Source of the DNA: Enterobacter sp. 638
Lineage (GTDB): Bacteria; Pseudomonadota; Gammaproteobacteria; Enterobacterales; Enterobacteriaceae
Assembly: GCF_000016325.1 (NCBI RefSeq)
Contig: NC_009436.1
Location: 868,001 to 932,000, forward strand
Direction of reading: 5' to 3'
DNA: 64,000 nt
The stretch's first letter is position 1, and each line of letters begins with the position of its first letter. Shown piece by piece: positions 24,385 to 32,390 of this stretch. The notes beneath the pieces were generated by a model. The model did not search any database, had not been told where the DNA came from, and saw only the letters and a list, made by a program, of their open reading frames with translations. Both the position numbers and the translations under genes were made by a program.

Positions 24385-24926
24385 TTACCCTGGCTGATAT
24401 CAAAGCTGCATGGCGCTCGATAGTGCTGGTGGCCGTGGTTATCTTTGTTGCCGTGCTGTGTGTTCTGCTGGCAAACAGCCGCTCTAACGTCGCCACGCTG
24501 CAGAGTGATAATGATGTTCTGCGCAGTGATAATACCCTGCAGGGGGCGGTTATCGCTTCACAGGCTTTCAACTTCAACCGGTTTAACAAGGTAGCCGAAA
24601 ACGCCAGCCGACTTAACTCACAGATTGATGCCAACTCCGATAAAACGGTTATCGAATACCGGGAGATTCTCCGACGTGAAAAAACCTGTGATCTGCCTGT
24701 TCCTGATGATATCGCTGGTGGGCTGCTCAACTACGCGAACAGTTTACGTGCCAGCGCAATGCACACCGATTCCGGGAACGCTGACGCAGCCGGTGATAGC
24801 GCCACTACCACCGGCACGCTGACGTATTGCCAGGCAGTTCTTTGGATCAAGCCGCTGCTGGCCGCTATCGAAAAAGCTAATAACCAGCTGGCTGGAATAC
24901 GTCAAATCGAGAGTGAAAGACAATAA
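24381..24926 (+). CDS. Inner-membrane spanin Rz
   Basis: 181 residues. N-terminal membrane anchor (SIVLVAVVIFVAVLCVLLAN, about 13-32), then a long periplasmic helical region. Works with the lipoprotein Rz1 to fuse inner and outer membranes in the last lysis step. Contains Rz1 in another frame, the classical nested arrangement. ATGA overlap with the endolysin stop. Confidence 0.85.
   Translation: MITLADIKAAWRSIVLVAVVIFVAVLCVLLANSRSNVATLQSDNDVLRSDNTLQGAVIASQAFNFNRFNKVAENASRLNSQIDANSDKTVIEYREILRREKTCDLPVPDDIAGGLLNYANSLRASAMHTDSGNADAAGDSATTTGTLTYCQAVLWIKPLLAAIEKANNQLAGIRQIESERQ
24676..24822 (+). CDS. Outer-membrane spanin lipoprotein Rz1 (nested in Rz)
   Basis: 48 residues from a GTG at 24676 in the +1 frame of Rz. 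Signal peptide with lipobox LVGC (KKPVICLFLMISLVGCS) and a short proline-rich mature part (VPAQCTPIPGTLTQPVIAPL), exactly the Rz1 pattern. GGGAG upstream. Confidence 0.85.
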   Translation: MKKPVICLFLMISLVGCSTTRTVYVPAQCTPIPGTLTQPVIAPLPPAR

Positions 24927-24992
24927 AGATAAGATAATTTCGCCGCCAGTCATTGCTGGCGACGATTTAATTCAAAATACGAGGAATGGAAA

Positions 24993-25247
24993 TTACTGCT
25001 CTTTTTTACCTAAAAGGTGAACTATTTTTGATTTCATTTTGTTGAAGCGATCTTCATCCTGGTCTAAGTCTTCATCAAAAATCAAACTTTCTTCAATGGT
25101 ATTACCCATTAAGCCTGCTGATTTACCGACTGCCTCGTTTACTACAGAGGAGATAGTTACCACAGCAACTTGCAAAGCTTGAATTTCTAACTTTAATTTT
25201 TCATTTTCTGTTTCAAGTTCATTAATTCTACTTTCGAGTTCAGACAT
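24993..25247 (-). CDS. Small coiled-coil protein, reversed in the late region
   Basis: 84 residues from the ATG at 25247 (GAGGTAA upstream). Residues 1-30 form a strict heptad coiled coil (MSELESRINELETENEKLKL), then an acidic C-terminal part (DEDLDQDEDRFNKMKSK). Transcribed against the late operon between spanins and terminase, AT-rich, no overlap with neighbours. Likely a lysogen-expressed cargo gene; function unknown. Confidence 0.6.
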   Translation of the reverse strand: MSELESRINELETENEKLKLEIQALQVAVVTISSVVNEAVGKSAGLMGNTIEESLIFDEDLDQDEDRFNKMKSKIVHLLGKKEQ

Positions 25248-25366
25248 CGTGCTTACCTCAGTTGATAAAATCATAATGTATCATGAACTTTTTCACATGA
25301 TGAGGATGCAACGGCAAAACCGGAATGCGGAGCACTGAAACGGCGCTTTCGTGACCTTTTTGTGAG

Positions 25367-25403
25367 CATTATCAAATCCGTTCGGCGAGTGGCTTTGATA
25401 ATG
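25367..25403. repeat. Inverted repeat in the gap before the metallopeptidase gene
   Basis: CATTATCAAA (25367-25376) and TTTGATAATG (25394-25403) with a 17-base loop. The 25275-25488 gap lies just ahead of the terminase block, where a packaging (cos/pac) site could be, but nothing proves this. Confidence 0.4.
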
Positions 25404-25488
25404 TTTATCCCCTTGCGAGGCTAAAAAAGTTTTACCGCCTTTGCGGGGATAAGCATTGCCAAATCCATATTTTGTTGAGGTATGAACA

Positions 25489-26109
25489 GTGAACCGCCCA
25501 TTACCTCCGGCGTTATTTGTTAACCCTCCCGATCCAAAGCCATATATCAGCATAATTCCAGCGGACGGTGTTCACGACTGGTTGCAACATCACATCTTGA
25601 GCGATGACGGCGATCTGTATAACCCAGACCACCAGCATTTACTTGAGGCCGATCTGTGCTTTCTATGGGCGTCAAATGCGTTCGAGAAGAAAGGGAGAAG
25701 CGTGCTGGGCCAGGCTGAAGAAGTGGCAATGCGGGCTGGGGGTTGGCAAAAGGCGCGCATGGAGCAGCAGATGTATGAGTGGTTCGGCAGGGTGCCGCAG
25801 TTCATCATTACTCTGGCAGCTGATTACTGTTCGCAATGTTCCGATCTGGAGTTCTGCGCGCTGATAGAGCACGAGCTTTATCACATCTGCCAGGCGACAG
25901 ATGAATTTAGTGCGCCGAAGTTCACGCAGGAAGGAATGCCGAAACTGAAATTACGCGGCCACGACGTGGAAGAGTTCGTCGGCGTTGTTCGCCGTTACGG
26001 TGCGAGCCGTGAAGTGCAGGAAATGATTGATGCGGCGAATCTGCCAGCGGAGGTTGCTCATCTCGATATTGCCAGAGCGTGCGGGACGTGCATGCTGCGA
26101 CTGGCTTAA
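25489..26109 (+). CDS. Putative phage metallopeptidase (HELYH)
   Basis: 206 residues from a GTG at 25489. A zinc-peptidase motif HELYH (HExxH) near residue 127 with downstream His/Glu (RGHDVEEFVGVVRRYG) matches the putative phage metallopeptidase family (PF18894), often next to terminase small subunits. Biological substrate unknown; could process virion proteins or act on host. It is followed 31 bases later by the small terminase gene. Confidence 0.75.
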   Translation: MNRPLPPALFVNPPDPKPYISIIPADGVHDWLQHHILSDDGDLYNPDHQHLLEADLCFLWASNAFEKKGRSVLGQAEEVAMRAGGWQKARMEQQMYEWFGRVPQFIITLAADYCSQCSDLEFCALIEHELYHICQATDEFSAPKFTQEGMPKLKLRGHDVEEFVGVVRRYGASREVQEMIDAANLPAEVAHLDIARACGTCMLRLA

Positions 26110-26140
26110 ATACTGGACTGTATAAGACGAATGGTGATTT

Positions 26141-26614
26141 ATGGCTGCATTAAAACCTGATGTGAAAGCCTTCATCATTCAGTCGCTTGCGTGCTATGAC
26201 ACGCCGTCGCAGGTGGTCGAGGCTGTCCAAAGAGAATTCGGCATCAAGATCACCCGGCAGCAGGCCGAATCACACGACCCCACGAAGGCCAGTGGTAAGA
26301 CGTTGGCGAAGAAGTGGATCACCATGTTCAGCGCGACTCGCGAACGCTTCCTGACCGAAACCAGCGACATTCCGATCGCGAACAAATCCTATCGGCTCCG
26401 CGTGCTTGACCGCATGGCTACCAAAACCGAGGGGCTGAAGAACTTCTCCCTGACGGCGCAGTTGATTGAACAGGCCGCGAAAGAAGTAGGCGACGCTTAT
26501 ACCAATAAGCTGAAAGTGGAGAGCACCGGCAAGGATGGCGGCCCGATTAAGACAGAGACGACTAATCTTACCGCAGATCAGGCTGCTGAGCTGTACCGCA
26601 AAATGATGGGATAA
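26141..26614 (+). CDS. Terminase small subunit (DUF2280)
   Basis: 157 residues; begins MAALKPDVKAFIIQSLACYD and has the ITRQQAESHDPTK block characteristic of DUF2280. Expected to recognise the packaging site and load the large subunit. Complete in length. Followed by a strong palindromic terminator and a reversed gene before terL, an unusual interruption of a normally contiguous pair. Confidence 0.82.
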   Translation: MAALKPDVKAFIIQSLACYDTPSQVVEAVQREFGIKITRQQAESHDPTKASGKTLAKKWITMFSATRERFLTETSDIPIANKSYRLRVLDRMATKTEGLKNFSLTAQLIEQAAKEVGDAYTNKLKVESTGKDGGPIKTETTNLTADQAAELYRKMMG

Positions 26615-26635
26615 AAGGGCAAAAATTTGCCCTTT
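26614..26635. terminator. Bidirectional terminator between terS and the reversed gene
   Basis: Perfect palindrome AAAGGGCAAA-AA-TTTGCCCTTT overlapping the terS stop codon region. It would block read-through from terS towards terL and end the leftward gene at 26650. Confidence 0.75.
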
Positions 26636-26649
26636 CGATAAGGCGTAAA

Positions 26650-26988
26650 TCAATCCTTCATGAAGCTTGCGCGATGGGATGCAATATCATTAGCTTCATC
26701 GATACATCTTTGGCAAAGCAGCGAACCATGTTCGAAGCGAGCATCATAAGCATCACTAAGCTCTTTTTCGGTAAGAACAACCTTGCAGTCATTATGGTAC
26801 CCGCCAGGGTCAGTGACTCCTTCGCAAGGCTGTGACAAAAAACGACGAAGAACTGATTTTTGAGCTGGTGTAAGTGACGTAAATCCTTTATCGACGGCAA
26901 GCTTTGCAATACCACTCACTTTCGAATCCTCGTTATGAAAGACGTCTTGTTCGATCTGTTGGCGAAGGATTTCTTCTTCGAATGCCAT
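26650..26988 (-). CDS. Reversed hypothetical gene between terminase subunits
   Basis: 112 residues from the ATG at 26988, which has AAGGAG at good spacing. N-terminus acidic and helical ([17 protein letters not shown]); middle [19 protein letters not shown]; four Cys spread as CEG, DCK and CQRC near the end suggest a small zinc site. It is flanked by its own terminator and a promoter-length gap before terL. Unknown family; typical of a cargo gene. Confidence 0.6.
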   Translation of the reverse strand: MAFEEEILRQQIEQDVFHNEDSKVSGIAKLAVDKGFTSLTPAQKSVLRRFLSQPCEGVTDPGGYHNDCKVVLTEKELSDAYDARFEHGSLLCQRCIDEANDIASHRASFMKD

Positions 26989-27048
26989 GTAAATCTCCTT
27001 ATTGCTGTGCATTTAACAAGATACAACGTGTTTCGGACGAATCTTAAT

Positions 27049-28386
27049 ATGCCACTTCCTTTTGCATTTGACTTCAAAAATCCTGACTACCAGTTGGTTT
27101 TTGAATGGAGGATGGAGCGCCTACAGCGCATTCGCCAGAACTCCGAAATGCTGCCAGCGCTAAAACAGTTTTATCGCACTAACCCGGCTCAGTTCATCAT
27201 TGACTGGGGCATGACGACGGACCCGCGTAACCTCGACTACGGACTACCGGCCACCATCCCTTTTTTGCTGTTCCCACGCCAGGAGGAATGGATTAACTGG
27301 ATCATGGACAGGCGTTCCAGCCTTGAACATGGACTGACGGAAAAAAGCCGTGAAATGGGGCTGAGCTGGACCTCTATCGGCTTGGCCTGTTCGTTATGCC
27401 TTTTCAATAAAGAAATGGTCATCGGCTTCGGCTCCCGTAAAGAGGAATACGTCGACAGCACCGGTGACCCGAAGGCGCTGTTCTGGAAGGCGCGCAAGTT
27501 CGTGGAAACGCTGCCCGTCGAGTTTCGCGGTTCATGGGATGAGAAAAAGCATGCGCCATATATGCGCGTGGAGTTTCCTGATACCGGCGCAGTCATTAAG
27601 GGAGAGGCTGGTGATAATATCGGTCGTGGCGACCGTACCACGCTTTATTTCGTTGATGAGGCGGCTTTCTTGCAGCGTCCATTGCTCATCGATGCCGCGC
27701 TTTCCCAGACAACCCGCTGCCGCATAGACCTCTCTTCGGTCAACGGCATGAGTAACCCATTCGCTCAGAAGCGACACAGCGGGAAAATCCCGGTGTTTAC
27801 GTTCCACTGGCGCAGCGACCCGCGCAAGGACAACGAGTGGTACCGCAAGGAATGTGAAAAAATAGATAACCCCGTCATTGTCGCCCAGGAACTGGACCTG
27901 AACTACCAGGCATCTGCCGAGGGCATCCTGATCCCTTCTGAATGGGTGCAGGCTGCTGTCGATGCGCATATCAAACTGGGCATCCAACCGAGCGGCCAAC
28001 GCCTTGGCTCAATGGATATCGCTGATGAGGGGAAAGACAAAAACGGCTTTTCTTCCCGTTATGGTTTCCTCCTGCAGAGTGTCCACGAATGGTCTGGCGA
28101 AGGGAGCGACATATACGCTTCCGTCGTGAAATCGTTTGGCTACTGTGACGATTACGGCCTCGATGAATTCCGTTTCGATGAAGATGGACTCGGCGCTGGC
28201 GCGCGCGGCGATGCTCGCGTGATAAACGAGCTCAGGCAGGCTGAAGGCCGGGGAACAATCGCTGCTACGCCCTTCCGTGGTAGCGGCAGTGTTTTCGATC
28301 CGGAAGATGAACTCACTGCAGGAACGCCGCCTTCGTCGCCATATTCGCTGGCTGATGGAAATCTCGTGGCGCTCCCTCTTCGGTGA
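27049..28386 (+). pseudogene. Large terminase subunit, C-terminally deleted
   Basis: The open frame gives 445 residues (ATG at 27049, weak SD). The N-terminal ATPase is intact ([20 protein letters not shown]alker-A-like region, [15 protein letters not shown]alker B), and part of the RNase-H-like nuclease domain is present ([30 protein letters not shown]). After [14 protein letters not shown] near residue 419 the frame runs into portal DNA read out of phase and stops. Relatives continue about 110 residues further, so the end of the nuclease domain is gone. Packaging is presumably dead. Confidence 0.85.
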
Positions 28387-28744
28387 GCCGCTGCCGGAAG
28401 ATTTCACCTTCGAGTTCAACAAGCTCTGGGAAATGTCGGACACAGACCGTTCGACGATGGCAAGCAATGTGACGACCGCCCTGGCTACCGCCGTCCGTGA
28501 TCTGAGCATGCCACCAGCAGCCGCACTGAATGACCTTCGAAACCTTTCTGAGGTTCTGGGCATTGGCGGCTCAATCACCGACGAGGATATTGAAGATGCG
28601 AAGTCCCAGTGGCAGGAGGATGAACCTGAAACCATCCCAGCGCCGCCGATCGGAGATCCAGTATCGAAAAAGCCTGTTGGCGATAACGAACCAAATCGGG
28701 CAAATAGTCGATGGTTCCTACGATGGTTCACAGATAAGCGCTGA
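28307..28744 (+). pseudogene. Portal protein (DUF1073-type), C-terminal fragment only
   Basis: About 145 codons beginning [20 protein letters not shown], in a different frame from terL. The pattern [28 protein letters not shown] fits the C-terminal third of DUF1073 portal proteins, normally 430-480 residues. The first ~330 codons are missing and no ribosome site is present. The join with terL lies around 28300-28320. The C-terminus is intact and runs into the head-morphogenesis gene as usual. Confidence 0.8.
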
Positions 28745-29348
28745 CAACATATCGAAAACGCTGGTGGACTACTCCGAGGTGATCAGCGACTGGGCCGAAC
28801 AGGTCGGGCGCAGGATGTTCGTTCAGGTTGAGCGGGAAGAATGGAACCAATGGCGATCAGTATCTGAGGAAATTGGTGCAGGCCTGCGTGATGTCGTGGG
28901 CAATACGCCCGTCGGGCAGGTGGCGCAGGATATCGTTTACCGCCAAATTCAGCTGATGAAATCCCTGCCGCTGGAAGCCGCCGATCGCGTGAAGGATATC
29001 CAGCAGCGCGCAATGCAGGCGGTTGTTGCTGGTGAGCGTCCAGATCAACTCTACGAGATGATTATGGCCTCTGGCGATGTGGCAGCCAGCCGGGCGCAGC
29101 TGATAGCCCGAACTGAGATTGGCCGCGCTACCGGCGCGCTAACTCAGGCCCGAGCGCTATCTGTAGGTTCGGAGGGCTACTGGTGGCGCATCCACGGCGC
29201 AGGCACGCGCAAATCTCATCGTGGCATGAAGGATAAATTCGTGCGCTGGGATGACCCTCCCACGCTCGACGGTATGACCGGTCATGCCGGGTGTCTGCCG
29301 AACTGCGAGTGCTGGCCTGAAGTGCAGGTGCCAGCACCACGAAAATAG
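28620..29348 (+). CDS. Phage head morphogenesis protein (Mu gpF/SPP1 gp7-like)
   Basis: 242 residues from the ATG at 28620, chosen because the family usually begins near MNLKPSQRRRSEIQYRK; it overlaps the portal end by 125 bases, and AGGAGG directly abuts the ATG. The C-terminal ~110 residues (ARTEIGRATGALTQARAL, GTRKSHRGMKDKFVRWDDPP, GHAGCLPNCECWPEV) match PF04233. Minor head protein acting with portal and scaffold. Gene appears complete. Confidence 0.8.
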   Translation: MNLKPSQRRRSEIQYRKSLLAITNQIGQIVDGSYDGSQISADNISKTLVDYSEVISDWAEQVGRRMFVQVEREEWNQWRSVSEEIGAGLRDVVGNTPVGQVAQDIVYRQIQLMKSLPLEAADRVKDIQQRAMQAVVAGERPDQLYEMIMASGDVAASRAQLIARTEIGRATGALTQARALSVGSEGYWWRIHGAGTRKSHRGMKDKFVRWDDPPTLDGMTGHAGCLPNCECWPEVQVPAPRK

Positions 29349-29451
29349 CACAAAATGCTAAAGAAATTTGGGTTAAGTGGGGTTTGTGGGTGACCATGAT
29401 TGATAAATAAGAGTGAGCAATGCTCATAACTCTAATTTAAGGAGGCCCATT

Positions 29452-29616
29452 ATGGCACTTACAGACGAACGCCTTATTGACAGCTTAAGGCACAACCGCA
29501 GATTGCTTGACGATATTTATCAGTCAGGGATTTCGCAGTATTACGACACTGACATCATCCATAACGCCATCGACTCAATTATCGATGAGCTAAGGCAACG
29601 TGGATTTCCAGTTTAA
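29452..29616 (+). CDS. Small phage protein (54 aa)
   Basis: ATG at 29452 with AAGGAGG nine bases upstream, better than a longer upstream start in frame. MALTDERLIDSLRHNRRLLD at the start; helical, acidic C-terminus IDSIIDELRQRGFPV. Followed directly by a terminator, so it may be an independent unit. Unknown function. Confidence 0.6.
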   Translation: MALTDERLIDSLRHNRRLLDDIYQSGISQYYDTDIIHNAIDSIIDELRQRGFPV

Positions 29617-29618
29617 TC

Positions 29619-29645
29619 AAAGCCCGCATATGCGGGCTTTTTTAT
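29619..29645 (+). terminator. Intrinsic terminator inside the head module
   Basis: AAAGCCCGCA/TGCGGGCTTT perfect hairpin followed by TTTTATT. Placed between the small protein and the protease/scaffold gene; late transcription would have to be Q-modified to pass. Confidence 0.75.
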
Positions 29646-29669
29646 TGCCCGCAATTCAGCAGGTAACTC

Positions 29670-30941
29670 ATGAAATATTTCTTCACTACCCGCCTGGGCG
29701 AAACACGATATCTGACTGCGGACGGCTCGCTGCTGTGCAAAGACGTTCCGATCGCCCGAACAGGAACGCAGGTCTACTTACCTGAGGAAATCGACCTCGA
29801 ACCGGACGCCAGCGGCACTGTTACGGTGTGGCGAACGGAAGACGAGGTGTTTTCCACTGAGACGATGGCGAGCTTTGAGGGCGTGGCCGTCACGCTGGGG
29901 CATCCGGAAGACGACTCCGGAAACATCGTTTTCGTTAATCCTTCCAATTTTTCTGATCTGGCCCACGGACACATTCAGAACGTCCGGCGCGGCACCGGCG
30001 ACAAATCGGATCTGCTCATTGCTGATGTGCTGATTAAACGGCAGGAGGCAATCGACGCGGTGAACTCTGGCCAGACCGACGTCAGCTGCGGCTATGACGC
30101 GCAGTACAAACAGCTGGCACCCGGTAAAGGCAAGCAACATCAAATCACAGGCAACCATCTGGCCGTCGGCATCGACCGTGGGCGCGCTGGTGGCCGCTGC
30201 TCAATCGGGGATTCCATCCCATCAACCACTAAGGAGAAGCCTGTAATGTCATGGCTTAAAAAACTGGCTCAGGCCATTAAGACGAAAGATGAGGATGCAC
30301 TCGCGAAACTCATCGATGAAGCGCCGGATATGCCGTCTGATGGCATGACTTCAATCCCCGGCTCCTCTATCACCATCAACATTCCTTCACAGGCTACGGC
30401 CTTGCCAGAAGGGAACCGCACCACTACCGATGAAGATGATCCGAACAAAAGCAAAACCGGAACGGGTGATGAAGAAATTCCAGCCTGGGCGAAAGCGTTG
30501 CTGGTCCGCCTGGAAAAGCTGGAGGGTAAAACCACCGACGGCGACCCGGACCCGGACAACATGACTGGCGACGAAGATGCAGAAGAAGACCGCAAAGTAA
30601 CGGGTGACGCTGCGTTTAAACGCAATCTGATCGCCGATGCGGAAATCATCTGCCCGGGCTTCCAGCCAACCGGCGACAAAGGTCTGAAACGTCAGGTGCT
30701 GAGCCACGCGATGCGTACCGGCGACAGCCTGAAATCGTTCGGTGTGAGTGATTTCGCCAAAGCGCCAAAAGCAACGGTAGATGCCGTGTTTACTGCGGCG
30801 CTGGCGCTCAGCAAAGCGAAAAATCACCTCGCACCGCTGAACTACGGAACTCGCACCACTGACAGTTCTGCCAGCACCAAGCACCTCTCCCCGGCAGAGC
30901 TGAACAAGCTCAACGCTGAATTCTGGTCCAAAAACAAATAA
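29670..30941 (+). CDS. DUF2213 prohead protease-scaffold protein
   Basis: 423 residues. The N-terminal ~170 residues (TRLGETRYLTADGSLLCKDV, FEGVAVTLGHPEDDSG, SCGYDAQYKQLAPGKG) match DUF2213, a phage prohead-protease-like domain. An acidic linker and a helical scaffold-like C-terminus follow. AGGTAAC lies upstream of the ATG. An internal in-frame start at 30246 with a strong ribosome site probably yields a scaffold-only product. Complete, in contrast to neighbouring portal and capsid genes. Confidence 0.8.
   Translation: MKYFFTTRLGETRYLTADGSLLCKDVPIARTGTQVYLPEEIDLEPDASGTVTVWRTEDEVFSTETMASFEGVAVTLGHPEDDSGNIVFVNPSNFSDLAHGHIQNVRRGTGDKSDLLIADVLIKRQEAIDAVNSGQTDVSCGYDAQYKQLAPGKGKQHQITGNHLAVGIDRGRAGGRCSIGDSIPSTTKEKPVMSWLKKLAQAIKTKDEDALAKLIDEAPDMPSDGMTSIPGSSITINIPSQATALPEGNRTTTDEDDPNKSKTGTGDEEIPAWAKALLVRLEKLEGKTTDGDPDPDNMTGDEDAEEDRKVTGDAAFKRNLIADAEIICPGFQPTGDKGLKRQVLSHAMRTGDSLKSFGVSDFAKAPKATVDAVFTAALALSKAKNHLAPLNYGTRTTDSSASTKHLSPAELNKLNAEFWSKNK
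30246..30941 (+). CDS. Nested scaffold protein (internal start in the DUF2213 gene)
   Basis: In-frame ATG at 30246 preceded by AAGGAG (30231-30236) with 9-base spacing, a better ribosome site than that of the full gene. Product of 231 residues: MSWLKKLAQAIKTKDEDALA, acidic low-complexity middle (DGDPDPDNMTGDEDAEED), helical end. The layout equals the lambda C/Nu3 protease-scaffold pair. Separate translation is inferred from the ribosome site. Confidence 0.6.
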   Translation: MSWLKKLAQAIKTKDEDALAKLIDEAPDMPSDGMTSIPGSSITINIPSQATALPEGNRTTTDEDDPNKSKTGTGDEEIPAWAKALLVRLEKLEGKTTDGDPDPDNMTGDEDAEEDRKVTGDAAFKRNLIADAEIICPGFQPTGDKGLKRQVLSHAMRTGDSLKSFGVSDFAKAPKATVDAVFTAALALSKAKNHLAPLNYGTRTTDSSASTKHLSPAELNKLNAEFWSKNK

Positions 30942-30952
30942 GGTAAATCATC

Positions 30953-31456
30953 ATGGCAGGTACTGCATATTTAGAGCGTATGCCCCTGGGCATTGCCGGG
31001 GGCGTTACCCGTCCTCGTGATCTCACCATTGAACCAGTGACCCTGGATCACTCAAAGCAGTTCGCGTCGTACGGCCTGGCCGGTAAATACGTGAACGATA
31101 AATTCGTTCCGCTGGAGTCTGGCGACACCATCAGCAAAGTAAAAGGGATTCTGGTCCGTCCGTTCCCGATTACCTCGGCGGCGGATCTGGCGTACATCGG
31201 CGTGAACGTGAATCAGGTCGGCGACAACCTCAAACGCGGTTACATCTGCGTTATTGCTACCGCAGGCAACGCGACAAGCGCGAAGAAAGGCGATCCGGTT
31301 TACGTTCGCGTGGCTGGTGGCACCACTCAAAGTCCGGTTGGCTCTTTCGTGCTGTCTCCAGACTCCACCGCATCAAACACGCCTCAGCTGACAAATGCAG
31401 AGGTCATGGGGCCGGGTAGCGCCGACGGCCGTATCGAAATTGCATATAACATCTGA
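30953..31456 (+). CDS. Structural cement/head decoration protein
   Basis: 167 residues; starts MAGTAYLERMPLGIAGGVTR. Resembles the structural cement protein family (Gp24-like) that normally sits between the scaffold and DUF2184 major capsid genes. Beta-rich, no membrane segment. Gene complete, 11 bases before the capsid gene. Confidence 0.75.
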   Translation: MAGTAYLERMPLGIAGGVTRPRDLTIEPVTLDHSKQFASYGLAGKYVNDKFVPLESGDTISKVKGILVRPFPITSAADLAYIGVNVNQVGDNLKRGYICVIATAGNATSAKKGDPVYVRVAGGTTQSPVGSFVLSPDSTASNTPQLTNAEVMGPGSADGRIEIAYNI

Positions 31457-31467
31457 GGGAATAATGA

Positions 31468-31875
31468 ATGTTTACAATTGATAAGGCGACCATTGACTCC
31501 TCCGGCGCGTTTCTCGTCGGGGAGCTGGAGCGCATGGATCAGACGCTGAACATGCCGCTGACCTCCGTAAAGTGGTCTCGCGACATGCCGCTGCGTAGCG
31601 ATATTTCTATCGCTGATGAAGTGTCATCCTTCACTAACACCGATTTCGTCGGCGTTGGCGGCCCTAACCCTAACGGTAAAAACTGGATCGGTAAAAAATC
31701 CACCGCCGTTCCTGGTATTGAACTCGATATCCAGCCGACTCGTAACAATCTCACCCCATGGGGGCAGGAAATCGGCTGGACGGTGCTGGAACTGGCCTCG
31801 GCGCAAAAGCTCGGCCGCCCTGTTGACGTCCAGAAATACGAAGGCATGAAGCTGAAATGGGCGATGGATACCTGA
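31468..31875 (+). pseudogene. DUF2184 major capsid protein, truncated to 135 residues
   Basis: The frame begins MFTIDKATIDSSGAFLVGEL and carries the DUF2184 signature (SDISIADEVSSFTNTDFVGV, GIELDIQPTRNNLTPWGQEI, RPVDVQKYEGMKLKW) then stops right after WAMDT. The family is about 320-340 residues, so the C-terminal 60% is missing. The break coincides with the start of the neck/tail-terminator gene, and the usual head-tail connector genes (DUF4054 type) between them are absent. A deletion of roughly 1.5-2 kb relative to related phages is inferred. Confidence 0.85.
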
Positions 31876-32387
31876 CACCCGTCGGGGAAGGCCCAAAGTA
31901 CGACGAAGAACTGGAGCGGGAAATCAGCCGGTGGATTCGTGGCGTATCGGGGTTGCCAGCGAAGGCGGTTTTCTCTCGCTGGACCGACCCTCAGCCGCTT
32001 ATCCCGAAGAACGGAGTCACCTGGTGCGGTTTCGGTATAACCACCGTCCCGCAGCCGTTAAGCCAGTCTGATGTTCAGGTTTCGGATGAACAATCAGAGC
32101 AATGGACCTGGGAACAGGTCACGGTGATTTGTTGCTTCTATGGCCCTCTGGGCTCCAGCACCGCATCAACATTCCGGTCGGGGATCTTCGTCGAGCAAAA
32201 TAATGCCGAACTGAATCTATCCGGCCTCTCGCTGGTGGACGCCGGGACAATCTACAACCTGCCCGAACTCATCAACAACCAGTGGGTAAGGCGGTACGAC
32301 CTCACCATCACGCTGTCCCGCAAGAACACTCGCACCTACAACGTCAGGACGCTGGAAGATGCGCCCGTTTCATTTTTCGGAGACTAA
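31857..32387 (+). CDS. Neck/tail-terminator protein (LIC_12616 family)
   Basis: 176 residues from the ATG at 31857, which lies inside the end of the truncated capsid frame. GYLTPVGEGPKYDEELEREI, RWIRGVSGLPAKAVFSRW and NGVTWCGFGITTV match the LIC_12616 phage neck-terminator family. The first three codons derive from the junction, so the native start may have been lost and translation may depend on the 19-base overlap with the capsid stop. The rest looks complete, matching the intact tail. Confidence 0.75.
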   Translation: MGDGYLTPVGEGPKYDEELEREISRWIRGVSGLPAKAVFSRWTDPQPLIPKNGVTWCGFGITTVPQPLSQSDVQVSDEQSEQWTWEQVTVICCFYGPLGSSTASTFRSGIFVEQNNAELNLSGLSLVDAGTIYNLPELINNQWVRRYDLTITLSRKNTRTYNVRTLEDAPVSFFGD

Positions 32388-32390
32388 ATT

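Noticed and set aside
25293..25553. 86-codon leftward open frame between the coiled-coil gene and the metallopeptidase gene
   Set aside because: No ribosome site, odd Gly/Phe/Lys composition, and its 5' end lies antisense inside the metallopeptidase gene; it mostly reflects the inverted repeat and gap sequence.
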